Below, in pieces: positions 8,650 through 17,472 of a stretch of 64,000 nt of DNA. Where the stretch lies: positions 34,952 to 98,951 of the forward strand of contig JAGNIV010000013.1 in the NCBI GenBank assembly GCA_018001015.1, read 5' to 3'. Position numbers and translations under genes: made by a program. This stretch comes from Phenylobacterium sp. Its GTDB lineage: Bacteria > Pseudomonadota > Alphaproteobacteria > Caulobacterales > Caulobacteraceae. Positions within the stretch are counted from its first letter, which is position 1. Each line of letters starts with the position of its first letter. The notes under the pieces are model-generated. The model was not told where the DNA came from, searched no databases, and was given only the letters and a program-made list of their open reading frames with translations.

Positions 8650-8820
8650 TCTCCCCCTGCGGAGCAGGGTTGGATGAGGGTCTCACCAGCCTATCCAGAT
8701 AACCCCTCCCGTCATCCCGGCCGTAGCGAAGCGGAGAGCCGGGACCTAGGGGCAACTGCACTGCACAGGCCCCTGGGTCCCGGCTCTGCGGCCCTCACGG
8801 GCCTTGACCGGGATGACGTG
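8650..8820. repeat. Dispersed intergenic hairpin repeat, copy 1
   Basis: This block follows chaC and shares with the block at 9663-9866 a 36-base core (8711-8746 against 9741-9776) that differs at a single base. It also shares looser flanks rich in words such as GGATGAGGG and CCTGGGTCCCGG. GTCATCCCGG at 8711-8720 can pair with CCGGGATGAC at 8808-8817, so the element can fold into a long imperfect hairpin. It fills the gap 8637-8892, which otherwise contains no gene. Repeats of this sort are common between genes in Caulobacterales; the function is unknown. Confidence 0.85.
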
Positions 8821-8892
8821 TATTTTGCTTCAGAGCGGAGCACGCCCCTCGGCGTCAGCTTCGCCGCAACCCCGCACGCGAAGAGAAACAGC

Positions 8893-9633
8893 CTATGCCG
8901 CGACCGGCGGCCGGTACGCCGGATCCTCGGCGAGCAGCGTCTCGGTGGCGGTCTCAATCCGCTCCTCCAGGGTGCGCATGAACTCGCCCCGCTTCAGGCC
9001 CGGTGGGATCGGCTCCAGATATTCAAACACGATGACGCCCGGCGTCAGGTTGAAGCCCTTGCGCGACCAGTGGACCCCGGCGTTGGTGGCCATCGGATAG
9101 ACCGGCAGATCCAGCTCGCGGTAGAGGGCCGCGATGCCGGGCTTGTAGTCGCCGGGCGCGCCGGGTTCGCCACGAGTGCCCTCCGGGAAGATCACCAGCT
9201 GGCGCGGAATCTTGAAGCGGTCCTTGGCGTCGCGGACCAGCTTGCGCAGCGCGGTGGAATGCCCCGCGCGGTCAACACTGATCATCGTGGCCTTCATCGC
9301 GAACCAGCCGAAGAAGGGGATCATCAACAGCTCCTTCTTGGTGACGAAACAGGCGTCCGGCAGCAGCGAGAACTGCGAGAAGACGTCGAACATCGACTGG
9401 TGCTTGGGGGCCACCAGGGCCGCCGTGGTGGGCATGTATTCGCGTCCGCGCACCTCGACCTCGATCCCGGCGATCACCTTCAGCAGCAAACGGATGCCCC
9501 GGCTCCACAGGCCGAAGGTCGCCGCCGTCCAGCTGCGCGGCGCGATGAGCATCGGGGTGAGGATCACCAGGGAGACGAAGACCGACCAGGCGTAGAACAC
9601 CACGGCGAAGGTCAGGGAGCGAAGCTTCTGCAA
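8893..9633 (-). CDS. plsC: 1-acyl-sn-glycerol-3-phosphate acyltransferase
   Basis: This 246-residue membrane enzyme adds the second acyl chain in phosphatidic acid synthesis. The catalytic HX4D motif is seen as KHQSMFD (His78, Asp83) and the glycerol-phosphate-binding motif as FPEGTRG (about 149-155). A hydrophobic N-terminal segment (residues 8-30) anchors it to the inner membrane. The start is a TTG at 9633 with an AAGGG-type ribosome-binding site; the next in-frame ATG would remove part of the anchor. It stands alone between two copies of a dispersed repeat. Confidence 0.92.
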   Translation of the reverse strand: MQKLRSLTFAVVFYAWSVFVSLVILTPMLIAPRSWTAATFGLWSRGIRLLLKVIAGIEVEVRGREYMPTTAALVAPKHQSMFDVFSQFSLLPDACFVTKKELLMIPFFGWFAMKATMISVDRAGHSTALRKLVRDAKDRFKIPRQLVIFPEGTRGEPGAPGDYKPGIAALYRELDLPVYPMATNAGVHWSRKGFNLTPGVIVFEYLEPIPPGLKRGEFMRTLEERIETATETLLAEDPAYRPPVAA

Positions 9634-9654
9634 GGTCAGGCCCTTCGGAAATGA

Positions 9655-9870
9655 GAATCCTTCTCGCCTTGCGGGAGAAGGTGGCCGGTCAGCGACCGGT
9701 CGGATGAGGGGTCGATACCCTTATCCAGCAAACCAACCGCGTCATCCCGGCCGCAGCGAAGCGGAGAGCCGGGACCGCGTAGCGGCGGCGCGAAGCAGCC
9801 ACCCTGGAGCCCAGCCCCGTCACCTGGGTCCCGGGTCTCCCCTGCGGGTCGCCCGGGATGATGGATGTTG
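9655..9870. repeat. Dispersed intergenic hairpin repeat, copy 2
   Basis: This is the second copy of the repeat seen at 8650-8820. The conserved core is at 9741-9776 and the closing arm CCGGGATGAT at 9853-9862, again giving an inverted repeat that could fold. A separate small inverted repeat (GGCCGGTCAGCGACCGGTC) lies near 9683-9701 within its left flank. Apart from this element I see nothing in the 259-base gap between plsC and the DUF218 gene. Confidence 0.85.
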
Positions 9871-9892
9871 TCTTGGGAATGCGGCGCGACCC

Positions 9893-10486
9893 TCATTCCT
9901 TCGGCCCAAGCTTCCGCACCGCCTCGCGGCCGAGGATCGCCAGATACTTGGAATATTCCACGACCATCAGGCGGGCGCCGCCGCTGGTGCGCCACCAGCG
10001 CTTGGCGTTCACGATCCTTGTCGCCACCGGATAGGGCCGCAGGTCGACGTCGGGCATGGTGGCCCGCAGCTCCAGCATGGCGCGGGGCATGTGATAGTCG
10101 GCGGTGACCACGATCAGGCTCTTGTAGCGCAGGTTCCGGGCCCAGTCGGCGGTCTCGCGCGCATTGCCCACCGTGTCGGCGGCGGTGAAGTCCAGGTCCA
10201 CGCAGCAGTCATAGAGCCGGCGGACCGCCTTGCTCACTGTGCGGATGTCCTCGCGGCTGGCCTCGGGATTGACCCCGGACACCAGCATCCGCTGGGCCTT
10301 GCCATCCTCCAGCAGGTTCACGGCGGCCGCCAGGCGCTCGTTGGAGCCGGCGCCGGTAAGGGCCACGATGCCGTCGGCGCGGGCGGGCTCGGCGACCGGG
10401 GTGGAGGTTTCGATGCGGGCGGTGAAGGAGAGCAGGCCAGCCGTCCAGATCAGGGCGGCCACCAGGAGGGCGACGAGGCTTCTCAT
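9893..10486 (-). CDS. DUF218 (YdcF/SanA-like) membrane protein
   Basis: The 197-residue protein has an N-terminal membrane anchor (residues 4-22) and a DUF218 fold. IVALTGAGSNERLAAAVNLLEDGKAQRMLVSGVNPEASREDI is the glycine-rich first motif, and DTVGNARETADWARNLRYKSLIVVTADYHMPRAMLEL carries the family's TxxNAxxT-like and SxYHmpRA segments. Related proteins (SanA, YdcF, ElyC) affect envelope or cell-wall precursor metabolism. Its ATG overlaps the ftsX stop by four bases (ATGA), so it belongs to the ftsE-ftsX operon, which is consistent with a cell-wall role. Confidence 0.88.
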   Translation of the reverse strand: MRSLVALLVAALIWTAGLLSFTARIETSTPVAEPARADGIVALTGAGSNERLAAAVNLLEDGKAQRMLVSGVNPEASREDIRTVSKAVRRLYDCCVDLDFTAADTVGNARETADWARNLRYKSLIVVTADYHMPRAMLELRATMPDVDLRPYPVATRIVNAKRWWRTSGGARLMVVEYSKYLAILGREAVRKLGPKE

Positions 10487-11373
10487 GTCATCTTCGCGAT
10501 CAGGGCCTGGGCGGTGAGGCGCGCGGCCACGGCGGCCACCAGACCCGCCGCCACGGGGCAGGGCAGGACGGCCAGCAGATCGGTCCAGACGATGGGCAGC
10601 ACCGGGGTCAAGCCTTGTCCCCCTCCCATGAGGCGCAGTATCGCCCCCATGATCGCCGCACCGCCCGCCCCGAACAAGCCCGCCAGCGCGGCCATGCGCG
10701 CAAAGCGCATCTGGAACAGGCGGGCGATGAAGTCGTTCTCGGCCCCGGCCAGGTGCAGCACCTCCACCACCTCGTGGCGCGCGGTGAGGCCCGCGCGGGT
10801 GGCGAAGGCCACCACGGCCCCCGCCGCCGCGGCGATCAGGGCGAAGACCGCCACCCCGACCCAGCGGGCGAAACCGGCGGCGCGCTGAATGTCCTTCAGC
10901 CAGATGGAGTGATCATCGACCACGGCGTCCAGGCCCTGGGCCTTTAGCGCCTTGTCCAGGCTCTGGGGCGTGGCCGGCGCCTTGGGATCGAGGTCCACGG
11001 CCACCAGGCGCGGCACCGGCAGGTCGTCCAGGTCGGCGATGTCGCCAAGCCAGGGGGCGATCAGCGCCTCGGCCTTCTCCTTCTCCAGGGCGCGGACCTC
11101 GCCGACGCCGGGCAGGCCGGAAAGCGCCTCGGCGGCGCGGGCGGCGGCGCTGTCGGGGGTCTCGGCGCCCTTGGCCCGCACGATCACCGTGGCCTGGCCG
11201 GTGAGCTGGTCGCTCCAGCCCCGGGCGGCGCGGTCGGTGGCCAGCACGGTCAGGGCCGTCAGGCAGGCCAGGAAACAGAGGGTGGCCACCACGAAGATCA
11301 GCGAGCCGTCGCGGGCGTCGGCCTCGGGCAGGAAGGCGGCGGGCTTCCAGCGGCCGGGATCGAAGTCGCTCAT
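10483..11373 (-). CDS. ftsX: Cell division protein FtsX-like permease
   Basis: The 296-residue protein has four predicted transmembrane helices: one near residue 25-50 (FVVATLCFLACLTALTVLATD), a large periplasmic loop, then three in the C-terminal half. This is the FtsX layout. FtsEX works at the septum to activate peptidoglycan hydrolases. The start overlaps the ftsE stop by four bases and the 3' end overlaps the DUF218 gene, so all three are coupled. Sequence in the periplasmic loop is divergent, as is usual for alphaproteobacterial FtsX. Confidence 0.9.
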   Translation of the reverse strand: MSDFDPGRWKPAAFLPEADARDGSLIFVVATLCFLACLTALTVLATDRAARGWSDQLTGQATVIVRAKGAETPDSAAARAAEALSGLPGVGEVRALEKEKAEALIAPWLGDIADLDDLPVPRLVAVDLDPKAPATPQSLDKALKAQGLDAVVDDHSIWLKDIQRAAGFARWVGVAVFALIAAAAGAVVAFATRAGLTARHEVVEVLHLAGAENDFIARLFQMRFARMAALAGLFGAGGAAIMGAILRLMGGGQGLTPVLPIVWTDLLAVLPCPVAAGLVAAVAARLTAQALIAKMT

Positions 11374-12095
11374 CCGCCGCCCCCCACGGGACCCAGCTGG
11401 GTCAGCCGGCCCTCCTCCAGGTGCAGCACCGGCTTGCCCGAGCGGGCCACCAGGTCCTGGTCGTGGGTGGCGATCAGCACGGTGGTGCCCAGGCGGTTCA
11501 GCTCCACGAACAGGCGCAGGATGCGCAGGCCCATCTCGTGGTCGACATTTCCGGTGGGCTCGTCGGCCAAGAGGATGTCGGGCCGGTTGACCACGGCCCG
11601 CGCGATGGCCAGCCGCTGCTTCTCGCCGCCCGCCAGGGTGGCCGGCATGGCGTGCATCCGGCTGCGCAGCCCCACCCAGGCCAGCAGCTCGGCCACGTCC
11701 TGGCGATAGCTGTCGGGCTTGCGGCCGGCGATGCGCAGGGGCAGGGCCACATTATCGAAGGCGCTCATGTGGTCCAGCAGGCGAAATTCCTGGAACACCA
11801 CCCCGATCCGCCGGCGCAGCATCGGCTGCTCCTTCACCGGCACGGCCGACACGTTCTGACCAAACAGGTGTATCAGGCCCTTGGAGGGCTTGGCGGCCAG
11901 ATAGATCAGTTTCAGCAGCGAGCTCTTGCCGGCGCCCGACGCCCCGGTGAGGAAGTGGAAGGAGCCCGGAGCCAGGGAAAAGTTGAGGTCTTTCAAGGTC
12001 TCGGGCGCTCGGCCATAGCGCATCGACACGTCGTCGAAGGCCAGGACGGCGCCCTCGGCGTCAAGCGCCCCCTCATCATGCGGCTGTCTGAGCAT
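11370..12095 (-). CDS. ftsE: Cell division ATP-binding protein FtsE
   Basis: This 241-residue ABC ATPase pairs with FtsX. Walker A is GASGAGKSS (residues 51-59), the Q-loop is in VFQEFRLLDHM, which is characteristic of FtsE, and Walker B is ILLADEPTGNVD. The signature is LAGGEKQRLAIARAV, with A in place of the usual S in LSGG, which is often seen in alphaproteobacterial FtsE. About 16 N-terminal residues precede the domain. The gene is first in the ftsE-ftsX-DUF218 operon, divergent from the zinc-ribbon gene. Confidence 0.93.
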   Translation of the reverse strand: MLRQPHDEGALDAEGAVLAFDDVSMRYGRAPETLKDLNFSLAPGSFHFLTGASGAGKSSLLKLIYLAAKPSKGLIHLFGQNVSAVPVKEQPMLRRRIGVVFQEFRLLDHMSAFDNVALPLRIAGRKPDSYRQDVAELLAWVGLRSRMHAMPATLAGGEKQRLAIARAVVNRPDILLADEPTGNVDHEMGLRILRLFVELNRLGTTVLIATHDQDLVARSGKPVLHLEEGRLTQLGPVGGGG

Positions 12096-12300
12096 CGGCC
12101 TTCCCGGCTATCCTAAGCCCGCTCGATGCGCCAGCAGAACCCGTTCGGAGGCGGCCGGGGCCCTGCGGCCCCAGGGTCAAGCTTGTGGCGCCGCTCGCCT
12201 GACGGGCGAATCTCCTGCCCGGACGATACGCCGCTGCCAGGGATTTGGGTTTTGGCAAGGCCCGCATGTTAGGAATCGCGGTAACAGTTCGCGCTGGATT

Positions 12301-12341
12301 CGGTGCGGGTCCGGAGGGCGAACCTCCAGACCCGCTGACCG
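12301..12341. other. Strong hairpin in the ftsE / zinc-ribbon intergenic region
   Basis: Within the 304-base divergent gap, CGGT-GCGGGTC at 12301-12311 pairs with GACCCGC-TG-ACCG at 12329-12341. The inner stem GGAGG/CCTCC (12313-12317 with 12323-12327) closes a GCGAA loop. The result is roughly 16 pairs with one mismatch and one bulge. It lies about 60 bases upstream of the zinc-ribbon start, so it may sit in that gene's leader. I see no other feature in this gap apart from a small GGGGCC/GGCCCC inverted repeat near 12160-12173. Confidence 0.6.
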
Positions 12342-12399
12342 CGCCAGGGCGGCGACGCTCCAGAACAACAGCCCAGGTTACGAGACCCCTTCCGCTGTC

Positions 12400-13287
12400 A
12401 TGATCCTGACCTGTCCAGAGTGCGCCACCAGCTATTTCGTGGACGATCGCAAGATCGCCCCGGAGGGCCGTGCGGTGAAGTGCGCCTCCTGCGGTCATCG
12501 CTGGACGGCCCATCCCGAGGCGACGCTGGAACTGGACGTCTCGGCCGAGGAAGGCGCGGTCGCGCGCGAGCCCTTCGAACCCGAGGTCGAGGAACCGGCC
12601 GCGCTCAGCGACCTGCCGGGCGCCGAGCTGCCCAAGGTGATCCGCGCCAAGGTGGAGACCACCCGCAAGGTGCGCGAGGCCGCGACCCACGGCATCGTCT
12701 GGGCCGGCATGGCGGCGACGATCGCCATCGTCGTCGGCCTGGCCGTGGTCTTCCGGGTCGATGTGGTGAAGATCATGCCGGGCTCGGCCAAGGCCTACGC
12801 CCTGGCCGGCCTGCCGGTGAACACGCTGGGTCTGGTGATCGAAGGCTCACGGGCCGAACCCGCCCTGCAGGATGGCCACGCCGCGCTCTCCATCTCCGGC
12901 ATGATCCGCAACGTCGAAGACCACGCCATCGTCACCCCGCCCCTGAAGATCGAACTGCTGGACAAGGCCGGCAAGACCATCGTCACCAAGGTCGCCCGGC
13001 CCGCCGATCCGGTGGTCCCGCCCGGCGAGACCCGGCACTTCGCCCTGGCCATCCTCGACCCGCCGACCACGGCCCACGACCTGCAGATCTCCTTCGCGCC
13101 CGACACCGCCAGGTCCAAGGGCAAGAAGATGCACGCCAAGGCGCCCATAGACGCCCACCCGGCGCCGGAACATTCCCTGCGCGGCGCGGCCGAACCCGAC
13201 GTGCCGGAAGCCGCCCACGCCCCCGCGCCGGTGGAGGCCAAGCCGCTGTCCTCTGACAGTCCCTACGCCCTGGAGCCCCATGGCTGA
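12400..13287 (+). CDS. Zinc-ribbon (MJ0042-type) single-pass membrane protein
   Basis: The 295-residue protein begins with a zinc ribbon whose four cysteines are in LTCPECATS (C5, C8) and VKCASCGHRW (C28, C31). An acidic linker follows, then one transmembrane helix (about residues 94-117) and a periplasmic DUF3426-like beta domain containing ALSISGMIRNVEDHA and VVPPGETRHFALAILDPP. This architecture is frequent beside ftsE in alphaproteobacteria; its role is unknown but membrane-linked regulation is plausible. The 3' end overlaps the phosphoribosyltransferase gene by eight bases. Confidence 0.85.
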   Translation: MILTCPECATSYFVDDRKIAPEGRAVKCASCGHRWTAHPEATLELDVSAEEGAVAREPFEPEVEEPAALSDLPGAELPKVIRAKVETTRKVREAATHGIVWAGMAATIAIVVGLAVVFRVDVVKIMPGSAKAYALAGLPVNTLGLVIEGSRAEPALQDGHAALSISGMIRNVEDHAIVTPPLKIELLDKAGKTIVTKVARPADPVVPPGETRHFALAILDPPTTAHDLQISFAPDTARSKGKKMHAKAPIDAHPAPEHSLRGAAEPDVPEAAHAPAPVEAKPLSSDSPYALEPHG

Positions 13288-13801
13288 TCCCGTCGTCCTG
13301 CTGTCCGAAGCCGAGGTCGCCGCCCGCGTCGCGGCCCTGGCCGCCGAGATCGCCCCCCGGATCGACGACGACACCGTGGCGGTCTGCCTGCTGACCGGCG
13401 GCCTGTGGTTCGCCTCCGACCTGACGCGGGCCCTGTCGCGGCTGGGCCGGCACGTCCGCTTCGACGCCCTTTGGCTGGCCTCCTATGGCGACGAACGGGC
13501 CAGCCTGGGCCGTTGCGAGGTCCGCGCCGATCTGCAGCGCCCCTTGTCTGGCCGCACCGCCCTGATCATCGACGACGTCATCGACACTGGCCTGTCGCTC
13601 TCCGAAGCCAGCCGCCTGGTCGGTGACGCCGGGGCGGCGCGGACCTTCACCGCCGTCTTCGCCTCCAAGCCCTGGCCCACCCCGCGCGCCATCGTCCCGG
13701 ACTTCGTCGCCTGGGAGGCGCCGGCCCGCTACCTGGTGGGCTACGGCATGGACGCCGCCGGCGCCCTGCGCGGCCTGCCGTACATCGGCGCGCTGGACTA
13801 G
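13280..13801 (+). CDS. Phosphoribosyltransferase (hypoxanthine type)
   Basis: The 173-residue protein has the type I phosphoribosyltransferase PRPP loop ALIIDDVIDTGLSL (about residues 94-107), the VCLLTGGLWFASDL loop near residue 35, and a C-terminal ARYLVGYGMD segment typical of hypoxanthine phosphoribosyltransferase. It would salvage purine bases to nucleotides using PRPP. It starts inside the last codons of the zinc-ribbon gene and is probably co-transcribed with it. A GGGGCCCC-centred inverted repeat at about 13819-13835 lies between its stop and lysA and could act as a terminator, although no T-run follows. Confidence 0.85.
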   Translation: MADPVVLLSEAEVAARVAALAAEIAPRIDDDTVAVCLLTGGLWFASDLTRALSRLGRHVRFDALWLASYGDERASLGRCEVRADLQRPLSGRTALIIDDVIDTGLSLSEASRLVGDAGAARTFTAVFASKPWPTPRAIVPDFVAWEAPARYLVGYGMDAAGALRGLPYIGALD

Positions 13802-13859
13802 TTAGGGATCCGAACTTGTTTCCGGGGCCCCGGGAACCACTTCATAGGGCGCCCAAAGG

Positions 13860-15128
13860 TCACAGCCAGTCCGGCATGGCCTCCCGGGCCAGCATGTCCT
13901 CATAGGTCGGCCGGGGCCGGATCACCGCGAACCGGTCGCCGTTCACCAGCACCTCGGGGACCAGCAGACGGCTGTTGTACTCGCTCGACATCACCGCCCC
14001 GTAGGCGCCGGCGCTCATGAAGGCCACCAGGTCTCCGGCCTCCAGGCGCGGCAGGTCGCGATCGCGGGTGAAGGTGTCGCCGGTCTCGCAGATCGGGCCC
14101 ACCACGTCATAGGTGACGGGGTCGCCGGCGCGCGGCTTCACCGGCCGGATGTCGTGATAGGCGTCGTACATGGCCGGGCGGATCAGGTCGTTCATGGCCG
14201 CGTCCAGCACCGCGAACTTCTTGCCCTCGGGGCGCTCATGGATGTGCTGCACGGTGGACAGCAGGACGCCGGCGTTGGCGCTGATCATTCGGCCGGGCTC
14301 GAAGGCGAACTGGACGTCCAGACCCTTCATGGTGCGCGCGATCATGGCCGCGTAGTCGGCGGGCGTGGCCGGGGTCGGCATGTTGAAATAGGGCACGCCC
14401 AGGCCGCCGCCCAGGTCCAGCCGCTCGACAGCCAAGCCCTCGCCCCGCAGGCGCTCCACCAGGCCGCGCATCTTGACGAAGGCCTCCTCCAGCGGGGCGA
14501 GATGGGTGATCTGGCTGCCGATATGGCAGGTGACGCCCACGGGCTTCAGGCCGGCATTGTTGGCGGCCTGGGCGTAGAGCCGCTCGGCTTCCGAGAAGGA
14601 GACGCCGAACTTGTTGTCGGACTTGCCGGTGGAGATCTTGGCGTGGCCGCCGGCCGAGACGTCGGGGTTTACGCGAATGGCGATGGTCGCCCGGGTCCCC
14701 AGCGACTGGGCGACCTTCGAAGCCATGTGCATCTCGGGCTCGGACTCGACATTGATCTCGCCGATCCCGTTCTTCAGGGCGAAGGCGATCTCGGCCTCGC
14801 TCTTGCCGACGCCGGAGAACACGATGCGCTCGCCGGGAATTCCGGCGGCCAGGGCCCGGCGAATTTCGCCCTCCGACACCGTATCGGCGCCGGCGCCCAG
14901 GTTACCCAGGGTGCGTAGCACCGCGACATTGGAGTTGGACTTCACCGCGAACGCGATCAGCGGATCGCCTAGGCCCTCATTGACCAGGGCGTCGCGCAGC
15001 ACGGTGTAGTGCCGCTCAAGGGTGGCGGTGGAATAGACATAGACCGGCGTGCCGACGGCTTGCGCGATCGCGGTCAGGCCGACCTCCTCGCAGGCGAGCT
15101 CGCCCCCCGAAAGCTCGAAGTGGTTCAT
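13860..15128 (-). CDS. lysA: Diaminopimelate decarboxylase
   Basis: This 422-residue pyridoxal-phosphate enzyme of the alanine racemase-like fold catalyses the last step of lysine synthesis. The cofactor lysine is in LIAFAVKSNSN (about residue 63), followed by GAGADTVSEGEI and the C-terminal catalytic cysteine region GPICETGDTF. EPGRMISANAGVLL is also typical. The start ATG overlaps the lptM stop (ATGA). The order argH-lptM-lysA on the minus strand is a conserved proteobacterial arrangement. Confidence 0.95.
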   Translation of the reverse strand: MNHFELSGGELACEEVGLTAIAQAVGTPVYVYSTATLERHYTVLRDALVNEGLGDPLIAFAVKSNSNVAVLRTLGNLGAGADTVSEGEIRRALAAGIPGERIVFSGVGKSEAEIAFALKNGIGEINVESEPEMHMASKVAQSLGTRATIAIRVNPDVSAGGHAKISTGKSDNKFGVSFSEAERLYAQAANNAGLKPVGVTCHIGSQITHLAPLEEAFVKMRGLVERLRGEGLAVERLDLGGGLGVPYFNMPTPATPADYAAMIARTMKGLDVQFAFEPGRMISANAGVLLSTVQHIHERPEGKKFAVLDAAMNDLIRPAMYDAYHDIRPVKPRAGDPVTYDVVGPICETGDTFTRDRDLPRLEAGDLVAFMSAGAYGAVMSSEYNSRLLVPEVLVNGDRFAVIRPRPTYEDMLAREAMPDWL

Positions 15129-15409
15129 CGCGGACGGGCGTAGGGGTCGTTCAGCGCCCCCTGCGGGCCGCTGGCCATCGGGTCGTTGGTGCTCTCGATC
15201 GGCGCGGACCGCTGGGGCGACGGATCGGAATTGGTGTCGCGCGGATCGATGGTGCGGATCGAGCGCGCGGGCTTTGCGCCGGCGTCGGCGTTCGAGCGGG
15301 CCTGTCCGATGGGGCCGGGGCGTTCCAGCTCGCCCATCTTGCCGCAGCCCGACAGGACAGTGGAGGAGAGGGCAAGCGCGCCGATCAGCGCGAGGGGGCG
15401 AAGGGTCAT
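15125..15409 (-). CDS. lptM: Small LptM-like lipoprotein
   Basis: This 94-residue protein starts [24 protein letters not shown], a lipoprotein signal peptide with lipobox LSGC (Cys22), and continues as a short low-complexity, proline-rich tail (GELERPGP). The position between argH and lysA and the GCGxxGxLxxPGP pattern match LptM (YifL), which helps the LptD/LptE machine mature in E. coli. The start at 15409 overlaps the argH stop (ATGA) and puts the lipobox at the proper distance; an earlier ATG at 15427 would add six residues. Confidence 0.8.
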   Translation of the reverse strand: MTLRPLALIGALALSSTVLSGCGKMGELERPGPIGQARSNADAGAKPARSIRTIDPRDTNSDPSPQRSAPIESTNDPMASGPQGALNDPYARPR

Positions 15410-16824
15410 TTCAGCATATCCTTCCAACGCGCGACTTGGGCGCGAACCTGGTCCGGCGCGGCGCCGCCGTAGCTTTTCCGGCTCCCGGCGGAAGCCCGTG
15501 GGGTGAGAACGTCATAGATCTCGGCGGTGATCCCCTGGGACAGGGCCTGAAGCTCCTTCAGGGGCAGGTCGGAGAGATCACAGCCAAGCTGCTCGGCCCG
15601 TTTCACCGCCGCGCCCGTCACATGGTGGGCGTCGCGGAACGGCATGTCGAGGGTGCGGACCAGCCAGTCGGCCAGATCGGTGGCGGTGGAGAAGCCCGCG
15701 CCGGCGGCGGCGGCCATCCTCGCCGAGACCGGCTCCATGTCGTCCACCATCCCGGCCATGGCGGCCAAGGACAGCTCCAGGGCGTCGAAGGCCTCGAAGG
15801 TGGGAACCTTGTCCTCCTGCATGTCCTTGGAATAGGCCAGCGGCAGGCCCTTCATCACCACGGCGAGCTGGGTGAAGGAGCCCATCAGGCGCCCGGTCTT
15901 GGCGCGCACCAGTTCGGCGGCGTCGGGGTTCTTCTTCTGCGGCATGATCGAGGAGCCGGTGGTGAAGGCGTCGGTCAGCTTGATGAAGCCGAACTGCGGC
16001 GTCATCCAGATCACGATCTCCTCGGCCAGGCGCGACAGGTGGATCGCCGTCAGCGTGCCGGCGGCCAGGGCCTCCAGGGCGAAGTCGCGGTCCGAGACGC
16101 TGTCGAGGGAATTGGCGGTGGGCCGGTCGAACCCGAGCGCGCGGGCCGTGGCGTCACGGTCGATGGGGAAGGGGGAGCCGGCCAGGGCCGCGGCGCCCAG
16201 GGGGCATTCGTTCATGCGCCGCCGCGCGTCGGAGAAGCGCCCGGCGTCGCGGCCGAACATCTCCACATAGGCCATCAGGTGGTGGCCGAAGGTGACCGGC
16301 TGGGCTGGTTGCAGGTGGGTGAAGCCCGGCATCAGGGTCTCGGCGTGGGCCTCGGCCTTGAGGATCAGCGCCTGCTGCAGGGCGCGGAGCTGGGCGATGG
16401 TGCGGTCGCAGGCGTCGCGGACCCAGAGCCGGAAGTCGACGGCCACCTGGTCGTTGCGGGAGCGGGCGGTGTGCAGGCGTCCGGCCACCGGCCCGATCAG
16501 CTCGCGCAGCCGGGCCTCCACGTTCATGTGGATGTCTTCGAACTCGTCGCGATAGGGGAAGGTCCCGGCGGCCATCTCGGCCTCGATGGCCTGCAGGCCG
16601 CCCTGGATCGCCTGTTCGTCGGCGCTTGTAATGACGCCCTGCTTGCGCAACATCGCGGCGTGCGCGCGGGACCCCGCCAGGTCCTGCGGCGCCAGGCGCT
16701 TGTCGAACCCGATGGAGACGTTGATCGCCTGCATCAGCTCGGCCGGTTTCGCGCTGAACCTTCCGCCCCACATGGCCTGGCCAGATGCGGGCGCGTCAGA
16801 ACCGTGAGTGGAGTCGTCGGACAT
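15406..16824 (-). CDS. argH: Argininosuccinate lyase
   Basis: The 472-residue enzyme splits argininosuccinate to arginine and fumarate. The fumarase/aspartase superfamily signature [16 protein letters not shown], the early motif [14 protein letters not shown] and the [17 protein letters not shown] segment are diagnostic. The chosen ATG (16824) shares bases with the ATG of the divergent tlpA gene (CATG at 16822-16825). An in-frame start 11 codons upstream would lie inside tlpA and adds no family sequence. The upstream bases show no ribosome-binding site, so initiation may be leaderless. Confidence 0.95.
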   Translation of the reverse strand: MSDDSTHGSDAPASGQAMWGGRFSAKPAELMQAINVSIGFDKRLAPQDLAGSRAHAAMLRKQGVITSADEQAIQGGLQAIEAEMAAGTFPYRDEFEDIHMNVEARLRELIGPVAGRLHTARSRNDQVAVDFRLWVRDACDRTIAQLRALQQALILKAEAHAETLMPGFTHLQPAQPVTFGHHLMAYVEMFGRDAGRFSDARRRMNECPLGAAALAGSPFPIDRDATARALGFDRPTANSLDSVSDRDFALEALAAGTLTAIHLSRLAEEIVIWMTPQFGFIKLTDAFTTGSSIMPQKKNPDAAELVRAKTGRLMGSFTQLAVVMKGLPLAYSKDMQEDKVPTFEAFDALELSLAAMAGMVDDMEPVSARMAAAAGAGFSTATDLADWLVRTLDMPFRDAHHVTGAAVKRAEQLGCDLSDLPLKELQALSQGITAEIYDVLTPRASAGSRKSYGGAAPDQVRAQVARWKDMLK

Positions 16825-17446
16825 GAGCCAAGCACCCGATGAGACGTCGAAGCCCAAATCGGGCCTCCTGAAAGGCGCGCTCTGGGGCGTCGCCCTGCTG
16901 GGCGTCGCGGCGGTTGTCTACATCATGGCGCAGGCATCCATAAACCCCCGCCAGTCAACCAGCCTGAAGAGTCTGGCCAAGGGCGAGATGGCCAAGCTGA
17001 CCTTCCCGGCCGAAGCGGGCCCCGCGCCGGTCACCAGCTTCCAGGACGCTGACGGCAAACCGGTGCGTCTGGCGGACTTCCAGGGCAAGGTGACGGTGGT
17101 CAATCTGTGGGCCACCTGGTGCGGCCCGTGCGTCATCGAGATGCCGACCCTGGCCAAGCTGGCGGCGGAATATCAGGGCCAGCCGGTGGCCGTGGTGGTG
17201 GTCAGCATCGACGGCGATCGCGACGCCGACAAGGCGCGCCTGTTCATCGCCAAGCACGCCCCGCTGGTCTTCTACCGCGATCCCAAGCTGAAGCTGCCCT
17301 ACGACTTCAAGCCGGCGGCGACCGGGATGCCCACCACGGTGATCTTCGGCAAGGACGGCGTCGAACGCGCCCGGCTCTCGGGCGGTGCGGACTGGTCCGG
17401 CGCCGAGGCCAAGGCGGTGATCGACAAGGTGCTGGCCGAGAGCTGA
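16823..17446 (+). CDS. tlpA: TlpA-family thiol:disulfide oxidoreductase
   Basis: The 207-residue protein has one N-terminal transmembrane helix (residues 18-37) and a periplasmic thioredoxin domain with the active site WATWCGPC (Cys100, Cys103) and the cis-proline in GMPTTVIF. TlpA proteins keep periplasmic thiols reduced, for instance for cytochrome c oxidase assembly or cytochrome c maturation. A GGAG sits nine bases before the ATG. In many alphaproteobacteria tlpA lies divergent from argH, as here. Confidence 0.92.
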   Translation: MSQAPDETSKPKSGLLKGALWGVALLGVAAVVYIMAQASINPRQSTSLKSLAKGEMAKLTFPAEAGPAPVTSFQDADGKPVRLADFQGKVTVVNLWATWCGPCVIEMPTLAKLAAEYQGQPVAVVVVSIDGDRDADKARLFIAKHAPLVFYRDPKLKLPYDFKPAATGMPTTVIFGKDGVERARLSGGADWSGAEAKAVIDKVLAES

Positions 17447-17472
17447 TCCGGGTTGGCCGTTTCCCCCTGGCC

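Noticed and set aside
12283-12350. Signal recognition particle (4.5S) RNA
   Set aside because: The GGTCCGGAGG word recalls its apical loop, but the conserved GGAAG-x-AGCAGCC internal loop is missing.
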